Positions 49,682 through 59,819 of a stretch of DNA of 64,000 nucleotides are shown here, in pieces (position 1 is the first letter of the stretch; every line of letters begins with the position of its first letter). The DNA is taken from the NCBI GenBank assembly GCA_014058105.1, contig JACGCM010001879.1, positions 496,001-560,000 of the forward strand, given 5' to 3'. Position numbers and translations under genes: made by a program. The DNA is from Kingdonia uniflora. Taxonomy: Eukaryota > Streptophyta > Magnoliopsida > Ranunculales > Circaeasteraceae. The notes under the pieces are model-generated. The model worked only from the letters and a program-made list of their open reading frames with translations, was not told the DNA's origin and did no database searches.

Positions 49682-50263
49682 AATTAATTAATTAAGAATT
49701 GAAGCCGGAGAACAAGAAGAAGAAGAAGAAACAAAAGTAATCGACAATGTATGAAGAAGCAGGCTTGTTGATATACATATATGGTGTGATGAGAGAAATG
49801 TGGGCTAGGTGCATTAAAATTCAAAGGGATTGGTTTGGAAGGCGTTGGTTGGTTGGTTGGTTGGTTTATTAATATGCGTTGCCGGTTGGCTAGCTGTGTA
49901 CATAGTAATTAATATAAATGCTTAGTGCCCCTACCCTCACGGCGTTCTTCCTGCTTTCGCTTTCTAGTCCCCCTGTAAAGCTTAAATGACCTATTGGGCC
50001 ACTGGCCAGACCCTCAATTCCCGACTAGATCATCTAGGGTCATGAAAGCATAAGATACGCCAGCAGGACTTAATACCAACCTCGAAACCTCACCAATGGT
50101 GACCCTCAGATAGGTTTTACTGGCCAACAGGTTGTGCCATTAGAAAAGTTAAAGTGCTTCTTGGCCTGGCAAGCAAAGAAGGCAACGAAACGAGGTTGTG
50201 TGTATTTTTCTTTCCTTACCTTACTTGCGGAGACTCCAAAACTAACTAACTAACCAACAAATA
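49682..50263. other. Bidirectional spacer with (GGTT)n microsatellite
   Basis: This separates the small minus-strand gene and the first RETICULATA-related gene, so it probably holds both promoters. A GGTT microsatellite lies at about 49845-49866. Nothing else was recognised. Confidence 0.5.
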
Positions 50264-50401
50264 CTAAGTCTTCCTTTCATTCACTATCAACAAATAATAA
50301 GTCTTCTTCATTCACTATCAACAACAACTACAACTTGTTCACCTACAACTAGCAACCTAGAAGAAGAAACAGAGATCAAAACATACATACAAAAGAGAGA
50401 G

Positions 50402-51505
50402 ATGAGTTCCATGATGATGATGATCCAACAACACCACCACCTTCGTGTTCGTGTTCACCACTACCCTAAGCTTAATAGTAATACTAACACCTCTACTTCA
50501 AGATGTCTTCATTTCAAACTTAGCTCTTCATCAATATCTCTTTTCATAACCAGAGCCCTTTCAAACCCTTCCATCGTCCATCACGATCACTATCTCAACT
50601 TAGACACAAATAGTGCTACTACTACTGGTGCAGGAGATGGCCATGACGGATCTTCATGCAATGGCAATGGTGGTGGTGGCGGTGGTGGAGACAATAACAA
50701 CAATGATGGATCATCATATTCATCGTCAGGTGGAGATCATGCAGGAGGTAATATTTTTGGAGTAATCCTAGGCATGTTTCTGAATGGTTGGAGATCCAGA
50801 GTTGCAGCGGATCCGCAGTTCCCATTTAAGGTACTAATGGAAGAAGTGGTTGGTGTTAGCTCAAACGTTGCAGGGGACATGGCTTGTCGTCCTAACTTCG
50901 GTCTCAACGAGCTTGATTTTGTCTTCTCCACTCTTGTTGTAGGCGCGATTGTCAACTTTGTGCTTATGTATCTCTTAGCTCCCACATTAGTATCATCATC
51001 CGCGAGTGTGCTGCCTTCCATTTTTTGCAAATGTCCTAGCACCAGCATGTTTGAGTCAGGTGCACATTTTACGCTTGCGCAACGCCTAGGGACATTTGTT
51101 TTCAAAGGGGCACAGTTTGCAGTTGTTGGATTCGCAGCTGGACTAGTTGGGACTACAATGACTAATGGGTTAGTCGCGTTCAGGAACAAGATCAATCCAA
51201 AAACAGCAAAGGATGCTCCTAAGAAGACATCTAGTCCTCCTACATTGTTGAACGCCGCGACATGGGCAATGCATATGGGATTAAGCGCAAACTTGAGATA
51301 CCAGAGTCTAAATGGGGTGGAGTTTTTGCTAGAGAAGGGTCTGCCTCCATTGGGATTCAAGGCATGTGTGTTGTTGTTGAGGTGTTTTAATAACGTGATC
51401 GGGGGTGTCTCCTTTGTGGCGTTAGCCAGATTGACAGGATCACAGAAGGTCGTCCCAGATGATGCAATATCAAAGTCTGAAGAAGTAATGAGAGTGAGTC
51501 CCTAA
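50402..51505 (+). CDS. RETICULATA-related (DUF3411) chloroplast membrane protein, copy 1
   Basis: Single exon, 367 residues. A Ser/Arg/His-rich N-terminus without acidic residues (MSSMMMMIQQHHHLRVRVHH) fits a plastid transit peptide. A Gly/Asn/Asp-rich low-complexity linker follows at about 75-115. The conserved domain follows with FLNGWRSRVAADPQFPFKVL, MACRPNFGLNELDFVFSTL and later TWAMHMGLSANLRYQ. About four hydrophobic stretches (near 180-200, 230-260, 290-305 and 325-345) suggest an envelope membrane protein. Family members in Arabidopsis affect leaf mesophyll development and plastid metabolism; the biochemical role is unsettled. This copy has the longer C-terminus, ending SKSEEVMRVSP. 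Start chosen at the first ATG, which is shared by both copies. Confidence 0.9.
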   Translation: MSSMMMMIQQHHHLRVRVHHYPKLNSNTNTSTSRCLHFKLSSSSISLFITRALSNPSIVHHDHYLNLDTNSATTTGAGDGHDGSSCNGNGGGGGGGDNNNNDGSSYSSSGGDHAGGNIFGVILGMFLNGWRSRVAADPQFPFKVLMEEVVGVSSNVAGDMACRPNFGLNELDFVFSTLVVGAIVNFVLMYLLAPTLVSSSASVLPSIFCKCPSTSMFESGAHFTLAQRLGTFVFKGAQFAVVGFAAGLVGTTMTNGLVAFRNKINPKTAKDAPKKTSSPPTLLNAATWAMHMGLSANLRYQSLNGVEFLLEKGLPPLGFKACVLLLRCFNNVIGGVSFVALARLTGSQKVVPDDAISKSEEVMRVSP

Positions 51506-51773
51506 AAGGAGAAGATTGTGCTCTTTTCTTAATTAGTTTGTTCTTGTAAAACTTATTTAACATTAGGTGTGTGTATGTGTTTGTTTTTTGTTTTGGAATA
51601 AAAATGGGGTTTGAGATGATGCATCAAACATTGCCAAAGATGTCATATTTTGGAGGTAATTGAATGGTTGTTTTGCATTCACGTGGGAAACACGTGGGAA
51701 ACAACTAGTAGTTGTGGAGGAGAATTGAAGTGATAGGATAATAATAATTCAATCAGTTTGAGAGAGAATTAGA

Positions 51774-52079
51774 ATGGAGAGGAGCATTTTAAGAGGTGGA
51801 ATGTTCAGTTGTTGTTGTTATTGTTATGGAGTTGGAGTCCACCAAACTAGTAGTAGTACTAGTATTAGAGCAAGAAGAAGAAGAAGCTCTCCAAGAGTAA
51901 GATTAATATTGTATGGTGGCAATGTTATTGATTATCTCTTGGGAAGAAGAACTGTTGTTTACTCATCCTCTGCACCTACTACTACTACTAGTGGTAACTC
52001 ATCCCTTTCACTATTATTATTCATTGCATATTTTTTCATTGTTATCACTTGTGTAAACTCAAATCCCTCAAAGATTTAG
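51774..52079 (+). CDS. Uncharacterised small protein, copy 1 (101 residues)
   Basis: The ORF begins MERSILRGGMFSCCCYCYGV, has a basic RARRRRSS patch, a Thr/Ser run, and ends with a hydrophobic segment LSLLLFIAYFFIVITC that could be a single membrane anchor. The counterpart in unit 2 (54529-54795) keeps the frame despite a 21-base deletion, which hints at coding constraint, although the duplication is young. It lies 269 bases downstream of the RETICULATA-related stop on the same strand and could also be part of that gene's 3' region. No family recognised. Confidence 0.45.
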   Translation: MERSILRGGMFSCCCYCYGVGVHQTSSSTSIRARRRRSSPRVRLILYGGNVIDYLLGRRTVVYSSSAPTTTTSGNSSLSLLLFIAYFFIVITCVNSNPSKI

Positions 52080-52155
52080 ACAACTATTCATTCATTTTGA
52101 ACCTAAATATATCAATTCTTTAACTTTAAAGAATCCATGAATTAATCTAACCGTC

Positions 52156-52505
52156 AAATGTACACTCTCTTACTACTAGGTACTGACTGCCCAGGGGAGT
52201 ATTTTTTAAGATTGTAATTTGACCTTCTTTCACAAGAATATCTTTATTAAGCCTTTCTCAATGATTTCACTTCTGAATTGAGTAACATGTTCTTCTCACT
52301 GTACTGTTTCACTTCCTCCCACATAAGATCTCTCTCGTCCGATACTTTTGGTAAAACCCCCTTTGTAATCTTCAATTCTTTCCTGCATTATTGAAGCTCG
52401 TTTATTGACTCATCTTTCCTCATAATCTGAAATGAAAGTGAAATGATTTTGAGTTTCTGTAAATTTGTTCAATTCTGTACACCAGTGAATATATGGGCAA
52501 AAAAC
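52156..52505 (-). pseudogene. Broken copy of the coiled-coil gene's last exon (unit 1)
   Basis: The sequence matches 44096-44600: 3' UTR start 'atgtacactctcttactac', the last exon, its acceptor region and part of intron 3. Several deletions remove the end of the exon and the codons around 52200 and 52255, so it cannot be read through. The rest of the parent gene is absent. Confidence 0.85.
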
Positions 52506-52679
52506 ATTTTTTTGCTTTCCTCGATGCAATATTTGAGCTATTTGTCCAAGGTGTTTGATAATTGTAATGACCGACTCACTCATTGGAAGTGCAGTATTAC
52601 AATCTAGTTGCAAGCAAGCCTAAGGGGGGGGTATCAACTTTGCGATGTAGGTCACCATCTGTTGGAAATCATTAGCCAC

Positions 52680-52964
52680 TTAAAGTTGTAGATGCTCATC
52701 TGCAATGCTATTTAAAGTAGCTTCCAGTTCATGGACAACAATGGATCGTGTTGTAGTCTCCATTGCATATCCAAGACTGCACACTCCTTCATGCTCCCTG
52801 GGCAACCCACCATATCCACCTTTTTCCTTCTCCAGGAACCTACTGTGCTTACCTACAATGTACCTTCGCCAGGGGGTTCCCTTTCGCAATCGATTGGTAT
52901 TGGCAACAGAAATCCCATTTTCAATCATATGAAAGATATCTGTATTTATGTGGTTGGTAGACAA
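52680..52964 (-). other. Exon-like ORF of unknown origin in the unit tail
   Basis: A 94-residue frame includes NTNRLRKGTPWRRYIVGKHS, then RFLEKEKGGYGGLPREHEGV and HELEATLNSIADEHLQL. Its composition is protein-like, and 'gtaggtaag' near 52848 (minus strand) resembles a splice donor. The counterpart in unit 2 (about 55500-55665) has an in-frame stop where this copy reads EATLN. Not recognised; it may be a third captured gene fragment. Confidence 0.3.
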
Positions 52965-53144
52965 TCCTATGAGGGATGTGTCACATCATAATAAGTCTTC
53001 CTTTCATTCACTATCAACAAATAATAATTCTTCCTTTCATTCACTATCAACAACAACTACAACTTGTTCACCTACAACTAGCAACCTAAAAGACGACGAA
53101 GAAGAAGAAGAAGAAGAGATCAAAACATACATACACAGAGAGAG

Positions 53145-54224
53145 ATGAGTTCCATGATGATGATGATCCAACAACAACACCACCTTCGTGTTCGTGTTCA
53201 CCACTACCCCAAGCTTAATAGTAATACTAACACCTCTAGTTCCAGATGCCTTCTTTTCTCTTCCCATCATTTCAAACCTAGCTCTTCATCAGCATCTCTT
53301 CTCACAACCAGATCCCTTTCAAACCCTTCCATCGTCCTTCACGATCACTATCTCAACTCAGACACAACTAGTACTACTACTACTGGTGCAGGAGATGGCC
53401 AGGACGGATCTTCATGCAATGGCAATGGTGGTGGTGGTGGAGACAACAACAACAACGATGGATCATCATATTCATCGTCAGATGGAGATCATGCAGGAGG
53501 TAATATTTTTGGAGTAATCATAGGCATGTTTCTGAATGGTTGGAGATCCAGAGTTGCAGCGGATCCGCAGTTCCCATTCAAGGTACTAATGGAAGAAGTG
53601 GTTGGTGTTAGCTCAAACGTTGCAGGGGACATGGCTTGTCGTCCTAATTTCGGTCTCAACGAGCTTGATTTTGTCTTCTCCACTCTTGTTGTAGGCGCGA
53701 TTGTCAACTTTGTGCTTATGTATCTCTTAGCTCCCACATCAGCATCAGCATCCGCGAGTATGCTGCCTTCCATCTTTTGCAAATGTCCTAGCACCAGTAT
53801 ATTTGAGTCAGGCGCACATTTTACGCTTGCGCAACGCCTAGGGACATTTGTTTTCAAAGGGGCACAGTTTGCAGTTGTTGGATTCGCAGCTGGACTAGTT
53901 GGGACTGCAATGACTAATGGGTTAGTCGCGTTCAGGAGCAAAATCAATCCAAAAACAACAGAGGATGCTCCTAAGAAGACATCTAGTCCGCCTACATTGT
54001 TGAACGCCGCGACGTGGGCATTGCATATGGGATTTAATGCAAACATGAGATACCAGAGTCTGAATGGGGTGGAGTTTTTGCTAGAGAAGGGTCTGCCTCC
54101 ATTGGGATTCAAGGCATGTGTGTTGTTGTTGAGGTGTTTTAATAACGTGATCGGGGGTGTCTCCTTTGTGGCGTTAGCCAGATTGACAGGATCACAGAAG
54201 GTCGTCCCAGATGATGCAATATGA
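53145..54224 (+). CDS. RETICULATA-related (DUF3411) chloroplast membrane protein, copy 2
   Basis: Single exon, 359 residues, nearly identical to copy 1 through the membrane domain. In-frame length changes occur in the transit region (an added LFSSHH-type stretch) and in the Gly run. Amino-acid changes include TLVSSSASV to TSASASASM and GLSANL to GFNANM. A TCA to TGA change at 54222-54224 ends this copy at VVPDDAI, removing the last 11 residues present in copy 1; the rest of the old reading frame is still visible downstream. The conserved domain is complete, so the protein is likely functional. The leader and ATG match copy 1. Confidence 0.88.
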   Translation: MSSMMMMIQQQHHLRVRVHHYPKLNSNTNTSSSRCLLFSSHHFKPSSSSASLLTTRSLSNPSIVLHDHYLNSDTTSTTTTGAGDGQDGSSCNGNGGGGGDNNNNDGSSYSSSDGDHAGGNIFGVIIGMFLNGWRSRVAADPQFPFKVLMEEVVGVSSNVAGDMACRPNFGLNELDFVFSTLVVGAIVNFVLMYLLAPTSASASASMLPSIFCKCPSTSIFESGAHFTLAQRLGTFVFKGAQFAVVGFAAGLVGTAMTNGLVAFRSKINPKTTEDAPKKTSSPPTLLNAATWALHMGFNANMRYQSLNGVEFLLEKGLPPLGFKACVLLLRCFNNVIGGVSFVALARLTGSQKVVPDDAI

Positions 54225-54528
54225 AAGTCTAAAGAAGTGATGAGAGTGAGTCCCTGAAAGGAGAAGATTGTGCTCTTTTCTTAATTAGCTTATTCTTGTA
54301 ATGCCTAATGATCTTATAAAACTTATTTAGTATTAGGTCTGTGTGTGTGTGGTTTTTTTTGGGAATAAAAATGGGGTTTGAGATGATGCATCAAACATTG
54401 CCAAGATGTCATAGTTTGGAGGTAATTGAATGGTTGTTTTGCATTCACGTGGGAAACAACTAGTAGTTGTGGAGGAGAATTGAAGTGATAGGATAATAAT
54501 AATTCAATCAGTTTGAGAAAGAATTAGA

Positions 54529-54795
54529 ATGGAGAGGAGCATTTTAAGAGGTGGAATGTTCAGTTGTTGTTGTTATTGTTATGGAGTTGGAGTCCACCTA
54601 ACTAGTACTAGTACTAGTATTAGAGCAAGAAGAAGAAGAAGCTCTCCAAAAGTAAGATTAATATTGTATTGTGGAAGAAGAACAACTATTGTTTCCTCAT
54701 CCTCTGCACCTACTACTACTACTAGTGGTAACTCATCCCTTTCACTATTATTATTCATTGCATATTTTTTCATTGTTATCACTTGTGTTAACTGA
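54529..54795 (+). CDS. Uncharacterised small protein, copy 2 (88 residues)
   Basis: This is the unit 2 counterpart of the 101-residue ORF. It has the same MERSILRGGMFSCCCYCYGV start, a seven-codon in-frame deletion in the middle (YCGRRT in place of the longer GGNVIDYLLGRRT stretch), and the same hydrophobic tail ending CVN, where an earlier stop removes six residues. Frame retention is suggestive rather than proof of translation. No homologue recognised. Confidence 0.42.
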   Translation: MERSILRGGMFSCCCYCYGVGVHLTSTSTSIRARRRRSSPKVRLILYCGRRTTIVSSSSAPTTTTSGNSSLSLLLFIAYFFIVITCVN

Positions 54796-54888
54796 AATCC
54801 CTCAAAGATTTAAACAACTATTAATTCATTTTGAACCTAAAGAACTATAAATTCTTTAACTTTAAAGAATCCATGAATCAATTCTTTA

Positions 54889-55315
54889 ACTACCAATGAA
54901 TGTATGAACAATACGTATTGACTGCCCAGAGGAGTATCTGTTTCAATCGAGCCTGAATTCCCGTAATGATTGCGGATTGCACAGTGTGTTCTAGTGTTTG
55001 TTGTCTATATTATCTTTTTAAGATTGTAATTTGACCTTCTTTCACAAGAATATCTTCATCAACATCTTCTGAATTGAGTAACATGTTCTTCTCACTGCAC
55101 TGTTTCACTTCCTCTCACATAAGATCTCTCTCGTCTGATACTTTTGGTAAAACCCCCTTTGTAATCTTCAATTCCTTCCTGCATTCTTGAAGGTCGGTTT
55201 TGAGCTCGTTTATTGACTCATCTTTCCTCATAATCTGAAATGAAAGTGAAATGATTTTGAGTTTCTGTGTATTTGCTCAATTCTGTACACTAGTGAATAT
55301 ATGAGCAAAAAACAT
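54889..55315 (-). pseudogene. Broken copy of the coiled-coil gene's last exon (unit 2)
   Basis: It matches 44113-44600 more completely than the unit 1 copy, including the exon's 3' end with 'tcaatcgagcctgaattcc'. A deletion near 55060 removes about 20 bases of the exon and breaks the frame. The 3' UTR part carries an insertion. Orientation is the same as the parent gene. Confidence 0.85.
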
Positions 55316-55720
55316 TTTTTTGCTTTCCTCGATGCAATATTCGAGCTATTTGTCCAAGGTGTTTGATAATTGTAATGACCGACTCACCCATTGGAAGTGC
55401 AGTATTACAATCTAGTTGCAAGCAAGCCTAAGGGGGGGTATCAACTTTGCGATGTAGGTCACCATCTGTTGGAAATCATTAGCCACTTAAAGTTGTAGAT
55501 GCTCATCTGCAATGCTATTTCAAGTAGCTTCCAGTTCATGGACAACAATGGATTGTGTTGTAGTCTCCATTGCATATCCAAGACTGCACACTCCTTCATT
55601 CTCCCTGAGCAACCCACCGTATCCACCTTTTTCCTTCTCCAGGAACCTACTGTGCTTACCTGCAATGTACCTTAACTGCATGACAAGTTATATATTAACA
55701 CATTTTATTTGTTTTTCCAG

Positions 55721-58700
55721 ATAATGAAATTGCAAGAGAAGACCTTTTGCAGTTCTTTTTGAAGGAAAGACAGCTGAATGGAGATCTTGTATCTAAAACT
55801 TGTGATTTGCTCTGGAAGAGGGACGAGTTGAAATATGTTGACTCGGAAATTAAGTGCCCGAATCCTCAACAATCTCAAGCGGTATGTAATATATAGACTT
55901 TTCCTCCTCTGATTAGACGTGACTTCAAGGAAACTATTATTGGTTATTTCTCAGAGGTAATTGTTAATGAACTTGGGATCATGAGTCAATATAGCTGTTT
56001 GTGTTTTAGCTACAAAACTACGCTCTTGATTCTCGCAGTACACTTTAATTCGTAGTGATCTTGTGGACACTATTATTATAAATTGTATTTTACCTAAATA
56101 CCTTGTAATCCGCATAGGTCATGGAAATAGAAAATCTTGATGGATTTTTGAAGCTGACCAAAACCATTGATTGGATCACCGGTGATGAAACCGCACCAAT
56201 CAATAACAAAGTTGCTGTTAAGGTTCGTCTTCACCTGCCTATATGTCCATATATACTTTTCCATTCCCACTATTTAGCTATGTAGAAAATGAATTTTAAA
56301 CATCAAAACATGGTGGTATATTATACGATATTGAAGGATATATGTGAACTCACATGGATATCTACTATATTGGATTAATCTATCAGAGATCCTTCGAAGA
56401 TATAGATAGTTGGTATATCTATTTTGGTCAATGCTTTGAGTATAATCTCAGTTTCTTCACACCCTTAATGATAGGAGTTGCGGGATGACAGAGAAAGAAG
56501 GAAGAGGCTTAGCCTTCTCGAATACGATGCTGTACGGTACTCCCTATCAATTTAATAGTTCATTCCCTTTTAACAACCATGTATAAACTCAACTTGAAAT
56601 GCACAATTGTTAAAAGTGCGCTTCTCTTGTCTACATATTCCAAGTGTAGTATTTTGTATTCCATTTTTTTTCTATGTCATAATAGGATGCACCTCGAGCT
56701 ACAGTGTGGCTTGTTGGTGCACTCACTCCTTAAATACTCGAAGTACCCTTTAGAAACCAGAAAATTCCTAAAGTATTTTAGATTTATCATTCGTTTTTCC
56801 CTTAATTTTATGTTTGTATCCAATTTATGTATATCACGAACATACCCAGTAATGTTCACCATTCTGTTTCCCTCCTAGTGGCGTCACTTTAATAAGAACG
56901 CCTAGCACATCAGCATTTAGCACCAGAGATTCACCATTGCTTTGTATAAAAAAGTCACCATTGGCATCTGTTTTAAGCTTTTAGCTAAACAATCTGTAGA
57001 ACCATTGCCTTCTCTCAAAATATGAAAGTGCTGCATTACCTTTAAGACTCTTTAGACCTTCAAACTTACTTTTTTTTTATAAATGTAAAATTTATTGATA
57101 AAAGGAAACGATTACAACAACAAGAAGAAAAAAAAAAAAAAATGCCACTCCAAGAGAAGCGGCAAACGACCTTCAAACTTACAACACTTGCAATTTATTG
57201 GAGTCGGTCTCAATTATGCCGACTTCCCCCAAATATGATATTTTAAGGTCTCCTTGAGTTCTTTGCAATGGCTTTTAGTGTCACCCCTTTGGTTCTGATT
57301 GTTTACAAACAATAATAGTTTATAAAAATCCTTGTTTACAGACCCATTTACTTTTTGTAGGTGTTTTTGTCAAGCCAAAAAAACACTTGTTTCTTAAGAA
57401 AACCTTAATAAGTTAAAAAAAAAAACTCAAACGACAATATTAGTCATGTAACATGTGTAGGGAGGTGATGCTGAACTCTTAACTGTTTTTCAGATTAAGA
57501 AGGAGATGATGCTTCTAACAATTGGTATTGGAACTGTATGTAGTGGATATTGTTTGGTGGCCTTGTCACTTCAGGTAAGATATTCCTTAACAGAAACCTA
57601 ACCTTGGTTATTCGATGATAGTGGAGAATTGATGTAAGAAATGTATCAAATTAACCAAAATCTTATCCTAATATAGAAGGGAAATGTATGAGAAAAAATT
57701 GTCAAGGGAAGATCAAACTCTATAACGGGAAAAATCTGAGTGTTTAGCATCGCCCCTTTTCTTCCATGTTTTCCATTTACAATAATACAATCGTAACTTT
57801 TCTGCAAGGACTTGCCTTTAATTTTGATTGATAAAGCTGTTTGAGATGCTCACCACACTTCTTCTGTGAACCACGCAGGCTTCCATTAGTTATGCTGCAG
57901 GAGTAATTTTCAGGTTAGTTTACAAAATCTCTTCTTATATATAACATCACGAGTTACTCAACTATGGAATGTACATTTAGCCACGTATAGTATGCCTGCA
58001 ACATTAACTATTTCACCAGAATGATCCAAAACACAACACAGTTTGTAGGTGTAGGTGTGGCAGAATATTTTGCGTCATGTTTTACAAAAGAAAACATGCA
58101 AACTTGATAATCTGTTTCTTAAGGGGTTTCACTGGTAAGCATGCAGTAATTTGCTGGTAATGAATGACAACAAAACACCAAGATTTTTTGCTGAACACCC
58201 ACAAACAGACTCAGGAACACTTTTGCATCTATCCTTGAACTGATTACTGTGATTAACGGGGATACAAAGAAGAGTATAAACAAGTTTTGATATTGTATCA
58301 TTTTCTCGTACAGTTGTTTATACCTCCAGCTACTGTACAACCATGTCGATAATCTAACCAGGGAATCCGTTCCTCAAATATTCAAGCAAAAGAAATCAAA
58401 CAAGTATAAGTGCATCCTTTTTTCTTCTATTTCATTCTTTAGTTTGTCTCTGTTGTATTTTAGTCCTTGCTAATATCTTGTTTTTTCTTTGCTAATTTAT
58501 TATTATTATTATCAGAATTGGGATAAGAAGTGAGGACCTGGAAAATGCTTTTGAGAGAGTGTTGAGGGGTAGTGCCATGGCACTCTCGTCGCCGAGACTC
58601 GTGATACCTGCAGCAATATATGGAATTTATGAGCTCTCTTACCATTCCTCAAATGATTATTTTTCTTTTCAGGTACATACTTTGGGTTCTTCTTCTTCTT

Positions 58701-59000
58701 TCTTCCCTATAAATATCTGAAGAGCCAAAAATGAAAATAACTTAAGGAACTTCACTAGCCTTTAAGTTGTTTTTCGGAGCAACTAGTTTTCATAAATTTA
58801 TGATACTGTCCGAGGCCAATGCAAAAAAATATATGCAGTTTTGAACAATAAATCCTGATTGTTTTTGTTGCTTTCCACAGCTTTTACCAGCAATGGTTGG
58901 AATATTTGCATACAAGGCTGCTGCTCTGGTTCAAGTATATAGAGACAATGAAGACCTGAAACTGATTTTTCCAGGGGACGAAGAAGACTTATATAACTGA
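55721..59000 (+). CDS. Four-helix membrane protein gene, first exon not found
   Basis: Eight exons join in frame: 55721-55881, 56118-56222, 56475-56531, 57494-57574, 57879-57913, 58314-58403, 58516-58672 and 58881-59000. They give about 235 residues after an incoming phase-1 codon. A soluble Lys/Glu-rich N-terminal half (NEIAREDLLQFFLKERQLNG) precedes four hydrophobic stretches (MLLTIGIGTVCSGYCLVAL, SYAAGVIFSCLYLQLL, RLVIPAAIYGIYEL, LLPAMVGIFAYKAAALVQVY), and the protein ends FPGDEEDLYN. The layout of two helix pairs around a polar loop recalls UncI/Atp1-type ATP-synthase assembly proteins (CGL160 in plants), but this is weak and I do not name it. The missing 5' exon should carry a start and probably a plastid targeting signal. 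The tandem duplication ends about 50 bases before the first exon found, so exon 1 may have been displaced or lost. Confidence 0.7.
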
Positions 59001-59738
59001 GTATAGAGTTCCACTAGTGCAAGTATTGGGAACCACCGTAGTACTTCCAGGAAAATTGAACTTTCCAGTTTTGCCATTAGAATAGAAAGTAATGTCTTGT
59101 GCAAATCCTCAGATTTTGGGTAATGAAGGCTCTTACCATGATTGAAAGTGAGAACACAAACTGAAGAAAATGTTCACTTCATTTTGACAAAGAAATGTAC
59201 ACATAACATGTAGAAATTGGCAATATTTATGTCAGCCGCATATATTTTGATTTAAATAAATGGATGACTAATTACTCCGGCGGGGAGATTTTTCCCAATC
59301 AAATCTTAGTCATAATATTGGACTGTATTTCCCTTCTTTTTTTCAGGCAACATAGCATTCATTATGAAACTTTCAACATAATTGCCCCTCTATATCAACG
59401 AGTCGGATTCACCTTCAGTTAGAGGATCATAGTATCATACTTTGGGGGAGAGAGTATGCAACTGCAAGGTACTATGTATGAAGAAAGGAAAAAAGGAAGA
59501 AAACTAACATATATTTAAACCCATTGCAATCCATGAAATGCGTCTATAACTCAATAATAAAGCTGTTTGCACTTGTGCTGTAAGTAAGAAAATGTACATA
59601 CAACAAAGACTCCAGACACGGGAAACAGCCTAAACAGCTTTTAAGAAAAAGATGTAAGAAGTATTTGATATAGCCGAACTTTTTCAAGACAACAACAACA
59701 ACATGCAAATGTACAAACTTCCCCAGATGGTACACAAG
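59001..59738. other. 3' UTR and spacer
   Basis: Probable 3' untranslated region of the four-helix gene, followed by AT-rich spacer. No other feature was recognised. Confidence 0.5.
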
Positions 59739-59819
59739 TCAGATAGGGGCCGAGCTCGTTCTTCGAAGCAGATATTTTGGTTCTGGTGGTGGTACACAGG
59801 CAAACGAATTCTCTAGTTC
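59739..59819 (-). pseudogene. Isolated last-exon-like piece
   Basis: A clear acceptor (TTTTTCGTTACAG on the minus strand) precedes 26 codons ELENSFACVPPPEPKYLLRR followed by TSSAPI and stop. The residues look like a real protein C-terminus. Upstream on the minus strand there is only a weak exon candidate (59880-59950), after which the sequence decays and a retrotransposon follows at 60898. It is either the end of a gene whose body lies beyond the window edge or a severed relic. Parent gene not recognised. Confidence 0.35.

Larger units (their letters stand above)
50264..55672 (+). repeat. Tandem segmental duplication, two units of ~2.6-2.7 kb
   Basis: Unit 1 (50264 to about 52868) and unit 2 (52992-55672) have the same order: a leader with the duplicated word 'ttcattcactatcaacaa', a RETICULATA-related gene, a small ORF, a broken last exon of the coiled-coil gene, and a conserved tail. 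About 120 bases (52869-52991) occur only after unit 1, so unit 2 is truncated at its 3' end or unit 1 carries extra sequence. Identity is high in the gene bodies (long exact runs) and lower in spacers, with several indels. Confidence 0.92.

Noticed and set aside
50737..51360. Long antisense ORF opposite the RETICULATA-related gene (also 53489-54112)
   Set aside because: It mirrors the codon pattern of the real gene on the other strand and has no independent support.
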